A model generated the notes under the pieces. The model was not told where the DNA came from and ran no database searches. It saw only the letters and a program-made list of their open reading frames with translations. A stretch of DNA of 64,000 nucleotides from Tenacibaculum jejuense (lineage in GTDB: Bacteria; Bacteroidota; Bacteroidia; Flavobacteriales; Flavobacteriaceae): assembly GCF_900198195.1 (NCBI RefSeq), contig NZ_LT899436.1, positions 3,191,001 to 3,255,000 of the forward strand. Direction: 5' to 3'. The translations under genes were made by a program, and so were the position numbers. Positions 1-7,875 of this stretch are shown here, piece by piece. Position 1 is the stretch's first letter, and each line of letters begins with the position of its first letter.

Positions 1-520
1 TGGAAAAAGACAGCTACACTAGTAGTTGTCTCCAAGGATACAAAATAGAAAACGAAATCATTCATAACAAAGTCGCTCTTAAATGAGCTACTCCAAAAGG
101 CAACTCTTAAATGAGATGCCCCACAAAATAGCTCTCGTAATGAGCTAAGTATCCTTGGTAAAAGACAGCTACAATGGTAGCTGTCTCCAAGGATACAAAA
201 CAGAAAACGAAATCATTCATAACAAAATCGCTCTTAAATGAGCTACTACAAAAGGCAACTCTTAAATGAGATGCCCCACAAAATAGCTCTCGTAATGAGC
301 TAAGTATCCTTGGAAAAAGACAGCTACATTGGTAGTTGTCTCCGAGGATACAAAATAGAAAACAAAATCATTTACAAACAAAGTCGCTCTTAAATGAGCT
401 ACTCCAAAAGGTAACTCTTAAATGAGATGCCCCACGAAATAGCTCTCGTAATGAGCTAAGTATCATTGGAAAAAGACAGCTACACTGGTAGTTGTCTCCG
501 AGTATACAAAATAGAAAACA
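1..520 (+). repeat. 155-bp tandem repeat array, four hairpins per unit
   Basis: Units begin at 1, 156, 311 and 467 (period 155, 155, 156); the fourth stops near 520, 30 bases before the next gene. In the unit at 149-303 I see a long nested hairpin: GTATCCTTGG (149-158) pairs with CCAAGGATAC (187-196), and inside it GACAGCTAC (164-172) pairs with GTAGCTGTC (177-185). Then come GCTC/GAGC (230-233/240-243), GGCAACTC/GAGATGCC (254-261/268-275) and TAGCTC/GAGCTA (284-289/297-302). Several differences between copies keep pairing through G-U: G13-T26, T311-G344, and GGTA against TGCC in copy 3. The fourth copy has a mismatched outer stem. The first frame reads to a stop at 46-48, so copy 1 may hold the end of an upstream gene. 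The unit is not recognised. Confidence 0.9.
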
Positions 521-549
521 AATTAACATCTATTAAATAATTAAGCATC

Positions 550-1419
550 ATGGCAAGAAGTATTAATGAAATACAAGAAAGTATTCTTGAGGGTATTAAT
601 TCCGATACTGAATTAAATGCACTAGAAGTATTAACAAATAATGAAAAAGATAGTTTAACAAGCAACTCTAAAGTCTCTATTTGGCGATTATTTGTATTTA
701 TTATTTCAGTAAGCTTTTGGACAATAGAAAAGCTTTTCGACACATTAAAGCTAGAAATAGAAGAGTTATTATACTTATTAAAACCCCATAAACCTAGCTG
801 GTACAGAAAAAAAGTACTTGATTTTCAGTTTGGTCATGAACTTAATGAAAAAGATGTTTATGACAATGATGGGTTAACTGTAAAACAAATTGAAGATGCA
901 AAAGTTGTAAAATACGCAGCTGTAGTAGAAATTAACTCAATTTTATATGTAAAAGTTGCAGGAGAGAACAATACAGTTAGAACAAAACTTACAGATACTC
1001 AGGAAGCAGCACTTACACAATATATTAAATTGATTAGAGATGCTGGTGTAAAAGTAGTTGTTATTAATAGAGATGCAGATCTTTTACAACTTGAAATAGA
1101 CGCTTATTATAATCCTTTAGAAATTGATGCTAGTGGTGCTCGTTTAGATGGTTCTGATAATGAACCTCTACAAAACAAATTAAGACAGTACTTAAAAGAA
1201 TTTGAATTTAATGGTGAACTTGTTTTAACAAAACTTACAGATCAATTACAACAAGTACAAGGAATTGAAATGCCCGTTATAAAAGAAGCTTTCTACAAAT
1301 TTGGAAATCAAGAAGATTGGACGCCAATTAATGAAACATATCAATCTGATGCAGGGCATATGAAAATCAAAGAAGAAAACTTAACCATTAATTGGATACC
1401 TAGAGATGTCACGTTATAA
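550..1419 (+). CDS. phage/tailocin baseplate-like structural protein
   Basis: A 289-residue protein that resembles a family common in Bacteroidota phages and phage-tail-like particles, with a baseplate J/gp47-like role suspected. A hydrophobic, Trp-rich stretch (about residues 43-75) precedes the KPHKPSWYR region, and the middle (YAAVVE, then DAGVKVVVIN) is the best conserved part by eye. There is no signal peptide. The start ATG is the first after the repeat array. The reading frame overlaps the next gene by 14 bases, so the three tail genes are probably translated as a unit. The assignment rests on remembered family resemblance and on the neighbouring tail-collar gene; the exact position in the particle is not known. 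Confidence 0.6.
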   Translation: MARSINEIQESILEGINSDTELNALEVLTNNEKDSLTSNSKVSIWRLFVFIISVSFWTIEKLFDTLKLEIEELLYLLKPHKPSWYRKKVLDFQFGHELNEKDVYDNDGLTVKQIEDAKVVKYAAVVEINSILYVKVAGENNTVRTKLTDTQEAALTQYIKLIRDAGVKVVVINRDADLLQLEIDAYYNPLEIDASGARLDGSDNEPLQNKLRQYLKEFEFNGELVLTKLTDQLQQVQGIEMPVIKEAFYKFGNQEDWTPINETYQSDAGHMKIKEENLTINWIPRDVTL

Positions 1420-1894
1420 AATATATGATACGGATTTTTATAAACAGATTAGTTTATTGCTTCCAACATTCAAACGAAAATCAAAGATTATAAATTTTCT
1501 AAAATCTCTGATAAAACCCTTGACTGAACTGTATCAAGTTTTTAAACGATATAGAACAGAAACATTATATAAAATAAACCATAATGGCCAGGTTGTATAC
1601 CTTCAAAAGGTATTAAATGATAGGTTTGATAAAACACAACGAAGAATATTTATCTCAGACGGATTGTTCAACAACCCAACTTATGTTTATCCACATGAAG
1701 ATCAAAAAGATATTTATTTAAATACACAATACATTTTCAATCAAACTGAATTAGAATTTAAAGATGTTGATTTTGTTGTTGTACTTCCTTCAGATATTTC
1801 TGTATCCGATGAAGAGGATATTCGAATGAGATCTTTAATAAATTATTATAAACTAGCTAGTAAAACATATAAAATAACTACACAAAATGAATAG
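1406..1894 (+). CDS. hypothetical tail-module protein
   Basis: A 162-residue basic protein with no signal peptide, membrane segment or motif that I recognise. It sits between a baseplate-like and a tail-collar gene, overlapping the first by 14 bases and the second by 8. This tight coupling is typical of phage structural operons, so a minor baseplate or tail-tip connector role is inferred from position only. An ordinary conserved hypothetical of a prophage cannot be excluded. Confidence 0.55.
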   Translation: MSRYKIYDTDFYKQISLLLPTFKRKSKIINFLKSLIKPLTELYQVFKRYRTETLYKINHNGQVVYLQKVLNDRFDKTQRRIFISDGLFNNPTYVYPHEDQKDIYLNTQYIFNQTELEFKDVDFVVVLPSDISVSDEEDIRMRSLINYYKLASKTYKITTQNE

Positions 1895-2969
1895 ATTAGA
1901 TTTATTTGACGGAGGTTTTCCGTTAGCTACTGAAACTTTAGATTTCTTACAAGGTCAAAGTCAAATGGCTGCTACTTTAACTGCTTTGGGCGGAAGTGAC
2001 ACTTATATTTTATCTGGGGTGACCACCCAAGGGAGTAATGTTACTAATGGAATGATTGTTTATAAAGGAGAGATTTTACCTTTTACAGGAGGTCCTATTC
2101 AATCTAATGTAACTATTATAGAAGATAAAGAACAGGTTACTTATCAAACAGATCAAGATGGCGATGGTTTAGGAGACGAAAAATCGGCTTATGTGAGAAG
2201 AAGAGCTGAATTTGGAACTTCTGGAGTAGAAACATTTAATTTTTCTGAATTAAAACCATTCATACAAGGTGTTGTTAACCAAATGTTCACTACATTTTTT
2301 AAAGATGTAAGGTTACCTTATGTGGGAGCTATTGAAGACATTCCTGAAGGATGGGAATTATGTGAAATTTTATCTGGACATTTCCCTGTGATTTACGATC
2401 CTAGCAATTCAGATTATAATGTAATTGGAAAAACAGGTGGAGACAATACTAGAACTTTAACTCAGGCACAAATACCTCCTCATGATCACACTGGTTCTAC
2501 TTCAACAAATGGAAACCACGGACACACTGGAGGAACTTCAACTGCTGGAAATCATACGCATTCAGGTGGAACTTCATCTGCTGGAAATCATAGACATACT
2601 GGTTCTACTTCAACTAATGGGCATCACACACACGGAATTCCTAATGATTATAACCTAACACCTAATAGACCAGATACTAGTGTTCGAGAATGGGGAGGAC
2701 ACACTGGTGGTATTGATCAATATGTTAACACTTTAGGAGCTGGTAGTCATAATCATAGTTTTACTTCTAATTATGCAGGAACACATTCACATAGTATTTC
2801 TGTAAACCCTGCTGGAAATCATACTCATAGTATTACTACAAATGTTACTGGAAATCATAGTCATACTTTTAAAACACAAAAAACAGGAAGCGGACAGGCA
2901 TTCGATAATAGACCAAAATATAAAGTTATTGCTCTCATTAAATACGTAGGTTTAGATCCTATTTCGTAA
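1887..2969 (+). CDS. tail collar / tail fibre protein with His-rich repeats
   Basis: A 360-residue phage tail protein. Residues about 140-200 match the phage tail-collar pattern (PYVGAIEDIPEGWELC, then the GGDNTRTLTQAQIPPHDH stretch). From about residue 195 to 335 runs a series of GNHxH or GSHNH motifs spaced 10-13 residues apart, which in known fibres form HxH iron-binding sites along a trimeric spike. The protein ends KYKVIALIKYVG, the usual C-terminal strand of collar proteins. It is the last gene of the tail module: a strong terminator follows at 2986 and no lysis or integrase genes come after. The host-binding role is inferred from the family. Confidence 0.8.
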   Translation: MNRLDLFDGGFPLATETLDFLQGQSQMAATLTALGGSDTYILSGVTTQGSNVTNGMIVYKGEILPFTGGPIQSNVTIIEDKEQVTYQTDQDGDGLGDEKSAYVRRRAEFGTSGVETFNFSELKPFIQGVVNQMFTTFFKDVRLPYVGAIEDIPEGWELCEILSGHFPVIYDPSNSDYNVIGKTGGDNTRTLTQAQIPPHDHTGSTSTNGNHGHTGGTSTAGNHTHSGGTSSAGNHRHTGSTSTNGHHTHGIPNDYNLTPNRPDTSVREWGGHTGGIDQYVNTLGAGSHNHSFTSNYAGTHSHSISVNPAGNHTHSITTNVTGNHSHTFKTQKTGSGQAFDNRPKYKVIALIKYVGLDPIS

Positions 2970-2985
2970 AATAAATAACCTCATC

Positions 2986-3010
2986 AAACCGCTTTTTAAG
3001 CGGTTTTTTT
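2986..3010 (+). terminator. Rho-independent terminator of the tail genes
   Basis: A perfect 9-bp stem, AAACCGCTT (2986-2994) with AAGCGGTTT (2998-3006), has a 3-base loop and runs into a T tract ending at 3010. It closes the tail-gene operon. Confidence 0.9.
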
Positions 3011-3041
3011 CTTTGAAGTTAATTTACAGTGTTTTTCCTTA

Positions 3042-3071
3042 TTTGTAAACTTCATAAAAACACTAATTTAG
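3042..3071 (+). promoter_or_regulatory. candidate promoter of small RNA 1
   Basis: TTTG (3042-3045), 18 bases, then TAATTTAG (3064-3071) fits the Bacteroidota TTTG/TAnnTTTG promoter with one mismatch in the -7 box. It lies just upstream of a short hairpin-plus-terminator unit. Confidence 0.45.
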
Positions 3072-3076
3072 TAACT

Positions 3077-3145
3077 CATTATTCCCCCGCGTTCCCTTCA
3101 AATCTAAACGCATTACAAGCCTCTATCTAGAGGCTTTCTTTTTTT
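3077..3145 (+). ncRNA. candidate small RNA 1 (CCCCCG-hairpin-terminator)
   Basis: Downstream of the promoter-like site come TAACT, then TTCCCCCG (3082-3089), a GCGTT/AACGC stem (3089-3093/3107-3111), and a terminator with a 7-bp stem (AAGCCTC/GAGGCTT, 3117-3136) and a T run to 3145. The same order of elements recurs at 7863-7944 with different stem sequences. No open reading frame of note lies inside. It could instead be an attenuator leader for the phosphatase gene at 3180. The RNA family is not recognised. Confidence 0.4.
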
Positions 3146-3179
3146 ATATACTTTAAAGAAAAACTCGTACTTTCATTAT

Positions 3180-3671
3180 ATGAAAAAAATAATACTACTC
3201 TTATCAATTTTATTACCACTATACCTAATTTCTCAAAATGAATCGAATATTACTAGATTCTTTTTTATTCGTCATGCTGAAAAAAAACTAACTCAAAAAG
3301 ATCCAGATTTAACAAATAAAGGAGTTGCAAGAGCTAAAGAATGGGCTAATATGTTTAAACATTATAAAATCAGTAAAGTCTTTTCTACAAATTATAAAAG
3401 AACTATTCAAACTGCACAACCTATTGCAAAAATGTATGGCTTAAAAATACAAATTTACGATACCAAAAAAATTAACTCCAAAGAATTAATTAAAAGATCA
3501 AAAGGTGAAAATATAGTTATTGTTGGACATAGTAATACAATACCTTTCATAGTAAATAGATTTATAGGAAAGAAAAAATATAAAGAAATAAATGAAAGCA
3601 TCTATGGTAACTTATATATTGTGACTGTACAAAACGGACACAAACAAGATTTACTTCTTTCTCTAAAATAA
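3180..3671 (+). CDS. secreted histidine phosphatase superfamily protein
   Basis: A 163-residue protein of the histidine phosphatase (phosphoglycerate mutase-like, SixA-type) superfamily. The N-terminus (MKKIILLLSILLPLYLISQ) is a signal peptide. The catalytic RHG-type motif appears as FIRHAEK, with R32 and the phospho-accepting H33. The second conserved His is in VIVGHSNT near residue 117, and the conserved Arg in NYKRTIQTA near residue 75. It therefore looks active and exported to the periplasm or medium. The length is typical of the short bacterial members. The substrate cannot be told. It stands alone between a terminator and a long AT-rich gap. Confidence 0.8.
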   Translation: MKKIILLLSILLPLYLISQNESNITRFFFIRHAEKKLTQKDPDLTNKGVARAKEWANMFKHYKISKVFSTNYKRTIQTAQPIAKMYGLKIQIYDTKKINSKELIKRSKGENIVIVGHSNTIPFIVNRFIGKKKYKEINESIYGNLYIVTVQNGHKQDLLLSLK

Positions 3672-3839
3672 ACACTATAAAAAATTAACATTAAAGCCTC
3701 AAAAGCTACTAACGTTAAATATTTAAACTTTATTCAACAAAAAAGGTTTTCGATATATATAAATGTTATTTTTTTAACAAAAAAAAGGAAAATAACTATT
3801 TTTTTAACACAAAAAAGAATCATCAATCCTTTTTAAAAA

Positions 3840-3875
3840 GTTAAAATAAAGTTAATTTATGTTAATTTTAGTTAA
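3840..3875 (+). promoter_or_regulatory. four helically phased GTTAA repeats
   Basis: GTTAA occurs at 3840, 3851, 3861 and 3871, spaced 11, 10 and 10 bases apart, 276 bases upstream of the subtilase start. The paralogue upstream region carries the same four at 5782-5817 with identical spacing. One-turn phasing suggests protein binding to one face of the helix, or a curved DNA segment. No regulator is identified. Confidence 0.5.
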
Positions 3876-4072
3876 AAAAAGTAAGGCATTTAACATTTAC
3901 AAAATTCAAAAAAACTACTTTATTTTTTTTCTGTTTATGTAGAAAAAGTATTGATTTTACTATTGCAACACAGATGTTATAAATTATTCTATTCTTACAT
4001 ATTCGACACGTTTTATTCTGTGAATCAAAAGCTAAACTCATCTATCACCGTTTTTTTTTTTCTCTTTATTTC

Positions 4073-4080
4073 TAAATTTG
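4073..4080 (+). promoter_or_regulatory. -7 promoter box of subtilase 1
   Basis: TAAATTTG is an exact match to the Bacteroidota -7 consensus TAnnTTTG, 35 bases before the start codon and preceded by a T-tract in the -33 region. The equivalent site before the second copy is CAAATTTG (6015-6022). Confidence 0.55.
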
Positions 4081-4115
4081 GGCAATCAATTAAATTTAAT
4101 TAACCCTTCAAAATC

Positions 4116-5387
4116 ATGAAAAATTTTAGTAAATTTTCTTTGGGTGCATTAGTAGTTTCTACTTTACTAATCACATCATGTCAAAACGAAAACACAGGAG
4201 ACAATGGTCTAGACACTAACGTTGAAGCTAACGCTAGTGAAGGAAATGTAATTCCAGGACAATACATTGTTGTTTTCAAGGAAACTTCTGTTACTCCAAC
4301 ATCTAGATTATTATCAAAAACTAGATTTACAGACAGAAATTTAAAAGCAAAAGCAGTAGATGATATTTCTGACAAATCTATTGCTAAAATGAAAACTATT
4401 TTATCTGAAAACGGATTAGATCAAACTAACGTTTTAGATTATTACACTACTAAAATTTCTGGTTTAGCTGTTAAATTAAGCGATGTTGAGTTACAAAAAT
4501 TATCTCAAGATCCTAATGTAGCTGCTATCGAACACGATAGAGTTGTTGAGCTTCCAGATTTTAAAGTAGAAGATGTTCAATCTAGAGGAATTTCTCAAAG
4601 AATGGCACAACAAACACCATGTGGAATTTCAAGAGCTGGTGGTTTTGCTAACGGTGCTGCAAAAGATGAGTGGATTTGGATTATTGATAGTGGTATCGAT
4701 TTAGATCATCCAGATTTAAATGTAGTTACTAACACTACATATGCAAGATCTTTTGTTGGTGGTTCTGCTAACGATTGTAACGGTCATGGTACACACGTAG
4801 CTGGAACAGCGGCTGCAATTAATAATAATATTGGTGTAGTTGGTGTATCTGCTGGAGCAAGAGTTGTACCTGTAAGAGTATTTGGTTGTGGTGGATCTAG
4901 TGCTACTTCAACTATTTTAGCTGGTATCAATCACGTAGGTAGATACGATATCGCTGGTGATGTTGCTAACTTAAGTTTAGGTGGATTCTTTGGTTCTGGA
5001 TGTGGAAGTAATTCTTCATATGTAAGTGCTATTAGAGGTTTAGGAAACGCTGGTACATTTGTATCTATAGCTGCTGGAAACAGTTCTGCTAACGCTGCAA
5101 ATTATGACCCTGCTTGTATTAATGGTACAAACATTTTTACAGTAGCTTCTATGACTTGTAACCGTGGTTTTTCTTCTTTCTCAAACTACAACATGAATCC
5201 TGTTGATGTTATTGCAACTGGTAGTAGCGTAAGAAGTACATACTTAAATGGTGGTTATGCTACTTTAAGCGGAACTTCTATGGCGGCTCCTCACGTAGCT
5301 GGAATTATGCATGCTAGAGGTGGTGCTCCAAGGACTTCTGGTTCTGTTAGTAATAGAGGTGAAAACTATCCTATTGCTGTTAGATAA
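4116..5387 (+). CDS. subtilisin-like serine protease, lipoprotein (S8), copy 1
   Basis: A 423-residue S8 peptidase. The lipoprotein signal has lipobox LITSC with C22 as lipidated Cys. An I9-type propeptide (about residues 45-140, from IPGQYIVVFKE) precedes the catalytic domain. The full triad is visible: D191 in IIDSGID, H224 in NGHGTHVAG, S388 in SGTSMAAPHVAG, with oxyanion N322 in AAGNSS. The architecture is like proteinase K/aqualysin, with several Cys pairs. The start gives the canonical MKNFSKFSLG signal peptide. Expected to be anchored in the outer membrane or released after maturation, degrading extracellular protein. Its neighbour at 6068 is a close paralogue in tandem. A terminator follows at 5418. 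Confidence 0.92.
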   Translation: MKNFSKFSLGALVVSTLLITSCQNENTGDNGLDTNVEANASEGNVIPGQYIVVFKETSVTPTSRLLSKTRFTDRNLKAKAVDDISDKSIAKMKTILSENGLDQTNVLDYYTTKISGLAVKLSDVELQKLSQDPNVAAIEHDRVVELPDFKVEDVQSRGISQRMAQQTPCGISRAGGFANGAAKDEWIWIIDSGIDLDHPDLNVVTNTTYARSFVGGSANDCNGHGTHVAGTAAAINNNIGVVGVSAGARVVPVRVFGCGGSSATSTILAGINHVGRYDIAGDVANLSLGGFFGSGCGSNSSYVSAIRGLGNAGTFVSIAAGNSSANAANYDPACINGTNIFTVASMTCNRGFSSFSNYNMNPVDVIATGSSVRSTYLNGGYATLSGTSMAAPHVAGIMHARGGAPRTSGSVSNRGENYPIAVR

Positions 5388-5417
5388 GCTAATACTTAAT
5401 TCTTATTATAACATATC

Positions 5418-5450
5418 AACCACTTACACAAATGTGTAAGTGGTTTTTTT
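5418..5450 (+). terminator. terminator of subtilase 1
   Basis: AACCACTTACACA (5418-5430) pairs perfectly with TGTGTAAGTGGTT (5433-5445) around a 2-base gap, followed by a T run. Confidence 0.9.
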
Positions 5451-5451
5451 A

Positions 5452-6067
5452 TTATACAAAGTCTCCCTTGATTTAAAGACAAGCTACAACTTTTAATTAT
5501 TTATTTCTTCTCAGTTTACCTTTACAATACTTTAAACTTGTATTAAGTATCATAAACTACATAAAGCTATTTATCATGTACAGTGTTATTATTTATAACT
5601 AAAATGAAAGAATTAGTACCAATGTTTTAACACTTAAAAAAAGACATTGATTCATTTAAAAAACGATTTTTTTTAAGATAAACACAATAAAACAAAGAAT
5701 AAAACCTATTTTTTTAACAAAAAAACACTTAAAAACCAATTTTATTAACATATGTTAACCTGCGAAAACACATGAAAAATAGTTAAATAAAAGTTAAATC
5801 ATGTTAAATTAAGTTAAAAAAAGAAAAATAAAAATTGATGTTAAATTTCCAAAAAGTTAATCTTTTGATTCATTCTTTTTAATCAAAGTATTTGATTTCT
5901 TTGCTGCAACATTGTCGCTATAAGTTTTTTTATTTTTTGATGCTTTTTTTTCATTTCGCTTTTAAATACCACATATTGTGCTAGATCACCTTTTTTTTTT
6001 CACTTCTAATTTCTCAAATTTGAACTGTCAAAAAAATTTAATTAACCCTTCAAATAACCTTTTAGAA
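5452..6067 (+). promoter_or_regulatory. upstream region of subtilase 2
   Basis: About 615 gene-free bases. The first 240 show nothing recognisable. From about 5700 the layout copies the region before subtilase 1: CTATTTTTTTAACA, phased GTTAA motifs, a GCAACA/TATAA block (about 5887-5923), a T-tract, and CAAATTTG at 6015-6022. The short leader sequence before the start codon (TTTAATTAACCCTTCAAA) is also shared. The duplication therefore included roughly 300 bases of control region. Confidence 0.7.
5782..5817 (+). promoter_or_regulatory. four helically phased GTTAA repeats, second copy
   Basis: GTTAA at 5782, 5793, 5803 and 5813 (spacing 11, 10, 10), 286 bases before the subtilase 2 start. The spacing matches the first set exactly although the bases between have changed. 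Confidence 0.5.
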
Positions 6068-7342
6068 ATGAAAAATTTTAGTAAATTTTCCCTAGGTGCA
6101 TTATTAGTATCATCACTATTAATGACCTCATGTCAAAATGAAAACACAACAGCTGATAGCGATATAGACGCTAACATTGAAGCTAACGCTAGCGAAGGAA
6201 ACATTATTCCTGGTCAGTACATTGTTGTTTTCAAAGAAACTTCAGTAACCCCAACTTCAAAACTTTTATCTAAAACTAAATTTACAGACAGAGGATTAAA
6301 AAGTAAAGCTGTTGATGACATCTCTGAAAAATCTATTGCTAAGATGAAAACTATTTTATCTGAAAATGGTTTAAGTCAATCTAATGTATTAGATTTTTAC
6401 ACTACAAAAATTTCTGCAATGTCTGTAAAGTTAAATCAGCAAGAGTATGGACAATTAGCTAAAGATCCAAATGTTGATTTTATTGAGCATGATAGAGTTG
6501 TTGAACTTCAAGATTTTAAGATCGAGAGTGTGCAGAACAACGATTTATCTCAAAGAATGGCTCAACAAACTCCATGTGGTATCTCTAAAGCTGGTGGTTT
6601 TGTAAACGGTGCTGGTAAAGATGCTTGGATTTGGGTAGTAGATAGTGGTATCGATTTAGATCACCCAGATTTAAATGTAGTTACAAACTCTACTTACGCT
6701 AGATCATTTGTAGGTGGTTCTCCAGACGATTGTAATGGTCACGGTACTCACGTAGCTGGAACAGCTGCTGCAATTAATAACAACATTGGTGTTGTTGGTG
6801 TATCTGCTGGAGCTTCTGTAGTTCCTGTAAGAGTTTTCGGTTGTGGACCATCAAGTGCTACTTCTACAATTTTAGCTGGAATTAATCATGTTGGTAGATA
6901 TGATTTAGCTGGTGATATTGTAAACTTAAGTTTAGGTGGTTTCTTTGGTTCTAACTGTGCTTCAAGAACTTCTTACAGAAGTGCTGTATTAGCTTTATCA
7001 AATGGAGGTTCTTATGTTGCAATAGCTGCTGGAAACAGTGGAGCTAATGCTGCTAACTACGATCCTGCTTGTATTAATGGTAGTAGAATTTATACTGTTG
7101 CTAATATGTCTTGTGATGAAAGATTTGCTGCTACTTCTAATTACAACATGAATCCTATTGATGTAATTGCTACTGGTACAGATGTATTATCTACTTGGCC
7201 AGGTGGAAGATATGCTACATTAAGTGGTACTTCTATGGCTGCTCCTCATGTTGCTGGTATTATGCATGCAAGAGGTGGTGCTCCAAGAACTTCTGGTTCT
7301 GTTCGTAATAGAGGTGAAAATTATCCTATCGCAGTAAGATAA
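6068..7342 (+). CDS. subtilisin-like serine protease, lipoprotein (S8), copy 2
   Basis: A 424-residue tandem paralogue of the 4116 gene with the same parts: lipobox LMTSC (C22), an I9 propeptide, Asp in VVDSGID, His in NGHGTHVAG, Asn in AAGNSG, Ser in SGTSMAAPHVAG, and the identical end GENYPIAVR. I start it at 6068 because that ATG aligns with the paralogue start and gives the lipoprotein signal; an in-frame codon at 5978 would add a tail lying upstream of the promoter-like box at 6015. Divergence is greatest around residues 295-310 and 345-380 (substrate-loop regions), suggesting the two enzymes differ in specificity. A terminator follows. Confidence 0.9.
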   Translation: MKNFSKFSLGALLVSSLLMTSCQNENTTADSDIDANIEANASEGNIIPGQYIVVFKETSVTPTSKLLSKTKFTDRGLKSKAVDDISEKSIAKMKTILSENGLSQSNVLDFYTTKISAMSVKLNQQEYGQLAKDPNVDFIEHDRVVELQDFKIESVQNNDLSQRMAQQTPCGISKAGGFVNGAGKDAWIWVVDSGIDLDHPDLNVVTNSTYARSFVGGSPDDCNGHGTHVAGTAAAINNNIGVVGVSAGASVVPVRVFGCGPSSATSTILAGINHVGRYDLAGDIVNLSLGGFFGSNCASRTSYRSAVLALSNGGSYVAIAAGNSGANAANYDPACINGSRIYTVANMSCDERFAATSNYNMNPIDVIATGTDVLSTWPGGRYATLSGTSMAAPHVAGIMHARGGAPRTSGSVRNRGENYPIAVR

Positions 7343-7381
7343 ACTCATAGTGTAATTTCAATACAACATAATTTAAAAAAT

Positions 7382-7412
7382 CACTTGTTTGTTAACAAGT
7401 GGTTTTTATTTT
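7382..7412. terminator. terminator between convergent genes
   Basis: CACTTGTT (7382-7389) pairs with AACAAGTG (7394-7401). A T run on the right and an A run on the left let it serve both subtilase 2 and the convergent peptidase gene. Confidence 0.8.
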
Positions 7413-7780
7413 TAAAGTTCTAATTCTAAATAATGGGTAAATCTTTTTCTTGAAATATAACTCTTTACTATTCCAATATTAGGATCTTTAAAAACATCAT
7501 TTTGCTTTAATACAAAATGTCCATTTTCATTGATATCTTCAATCCTAACTATAGAGTTATTAGGTATTTCATCTGAACTCATTTCGAATTTTGTTACCAT
7601 TTTCACATTATATCCTTTATCCTTAAGATACCACATTATTTCTTTCTCTAAACTTAGTTCATTATAATTCTGTAATTTTCTTGCAATAACTATAATATCT
7701 TCTCCCGTTATCATACTTAAGCATGCATGACCACACTTCTTTGAGAATAGTGGCTGTTCTACTATCTCTTGACGCTTCAT
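7412..7780 (-). CDS. small C39-like cysteine peptidase domain protein
   Basis: A 122-residue single-domain protein. Its pattern fits the peptidase C39/papain-like fold: Q9 (oxyanion), C16 in KCGHACLSM, H88 in NGHFVL and D99 in FKDPNIG. Stand-alone C39-like domains lack the ABC-transporter part of bacteriocin exporters, and their substrates are mostly unknown. There is no signal peptide, so it is probably cytoplasmic. It is monocistronic and converges on subtilase 2. The family call rests on motif order and spacing; the catalytic assignment is probable, the physiological role unknown. Confidence 0.6.
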   Translation of the reverse strand: MKRQEIVEQPLFSKKCGHACLSMITGEDIIVIARKLQNYNELSLEKEIMWYLKDKGYNVKMVTKFEMSSDEIPNNSIVRIEDINENGHFVLKQNDVFKDPNIGIVKSYISRKRFTHYLELEL

Positions 7781-7862
7781 ATTAATTTATTTTTTTGATT
7801 TTTCTATTTTTTATAAAGAATAAAACAGTGTTTTCCTCTTTAGTTTTATCTCAAATAAAGTA

Positions 7863-7870
7863 TATATTTG
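7863..7870 (+). promoter_or_regulatory. -7 box of small RNA 2
   Basis: TATATTTG matches TAnnTTTG exactly and lies 13 bases before the CCCCCG block of candidate small RNA 2, the same arrangement as in candidate 1 (12 bases). No clear -33 TTTG is seen. Confidence 0.45.
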
Positions 7871-7875
7871 AATAA

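Larger units (their letters stand above)
3672..4115 (+). promoter_or_regulatory. long AT-rich upstream region of subtilase 1
   Basis: A 444-base gene-free stretch. It holds a CTATTTTTTTAACA motif near 3797, four phased GTTAA motifs (listed separately), a block around 3948-3981 containing GCAACA and TATAA, and a T-tract followed by a -7 box TAAATTTG at 4073-4080, giving a leader of about 30 bases. All these parts recur in the same order upstream of the second subtilase gene (5700-6067). I see no gene or RNA gene in it. Confidence 0.7.

Noticed and set aside
1..520. CRISPR array
   Set aside because: The 155-base units are contiguous and near identical over their full length, with no unique spacers and no cas genes nearby.
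1..2969. Diversity-generating retroelement for the tail fibre
   Set aside because: No reverse transcriptase and no template/variable repeat pair with adenine-biased differences was seen.
3060..3145. tRNA or tRNA-derived attachment site
   Set aside because: No cloverleaf can be drawn and there is no CCA end; a hairpin plus terminator explains the sequence better.
5978..6067. Longer start for the second subtilase
   Set aside because: It would add 30 residues before a good lipoprotein signal and begin upstream of the promoter-like box; the paralogue start aligns with 6068.
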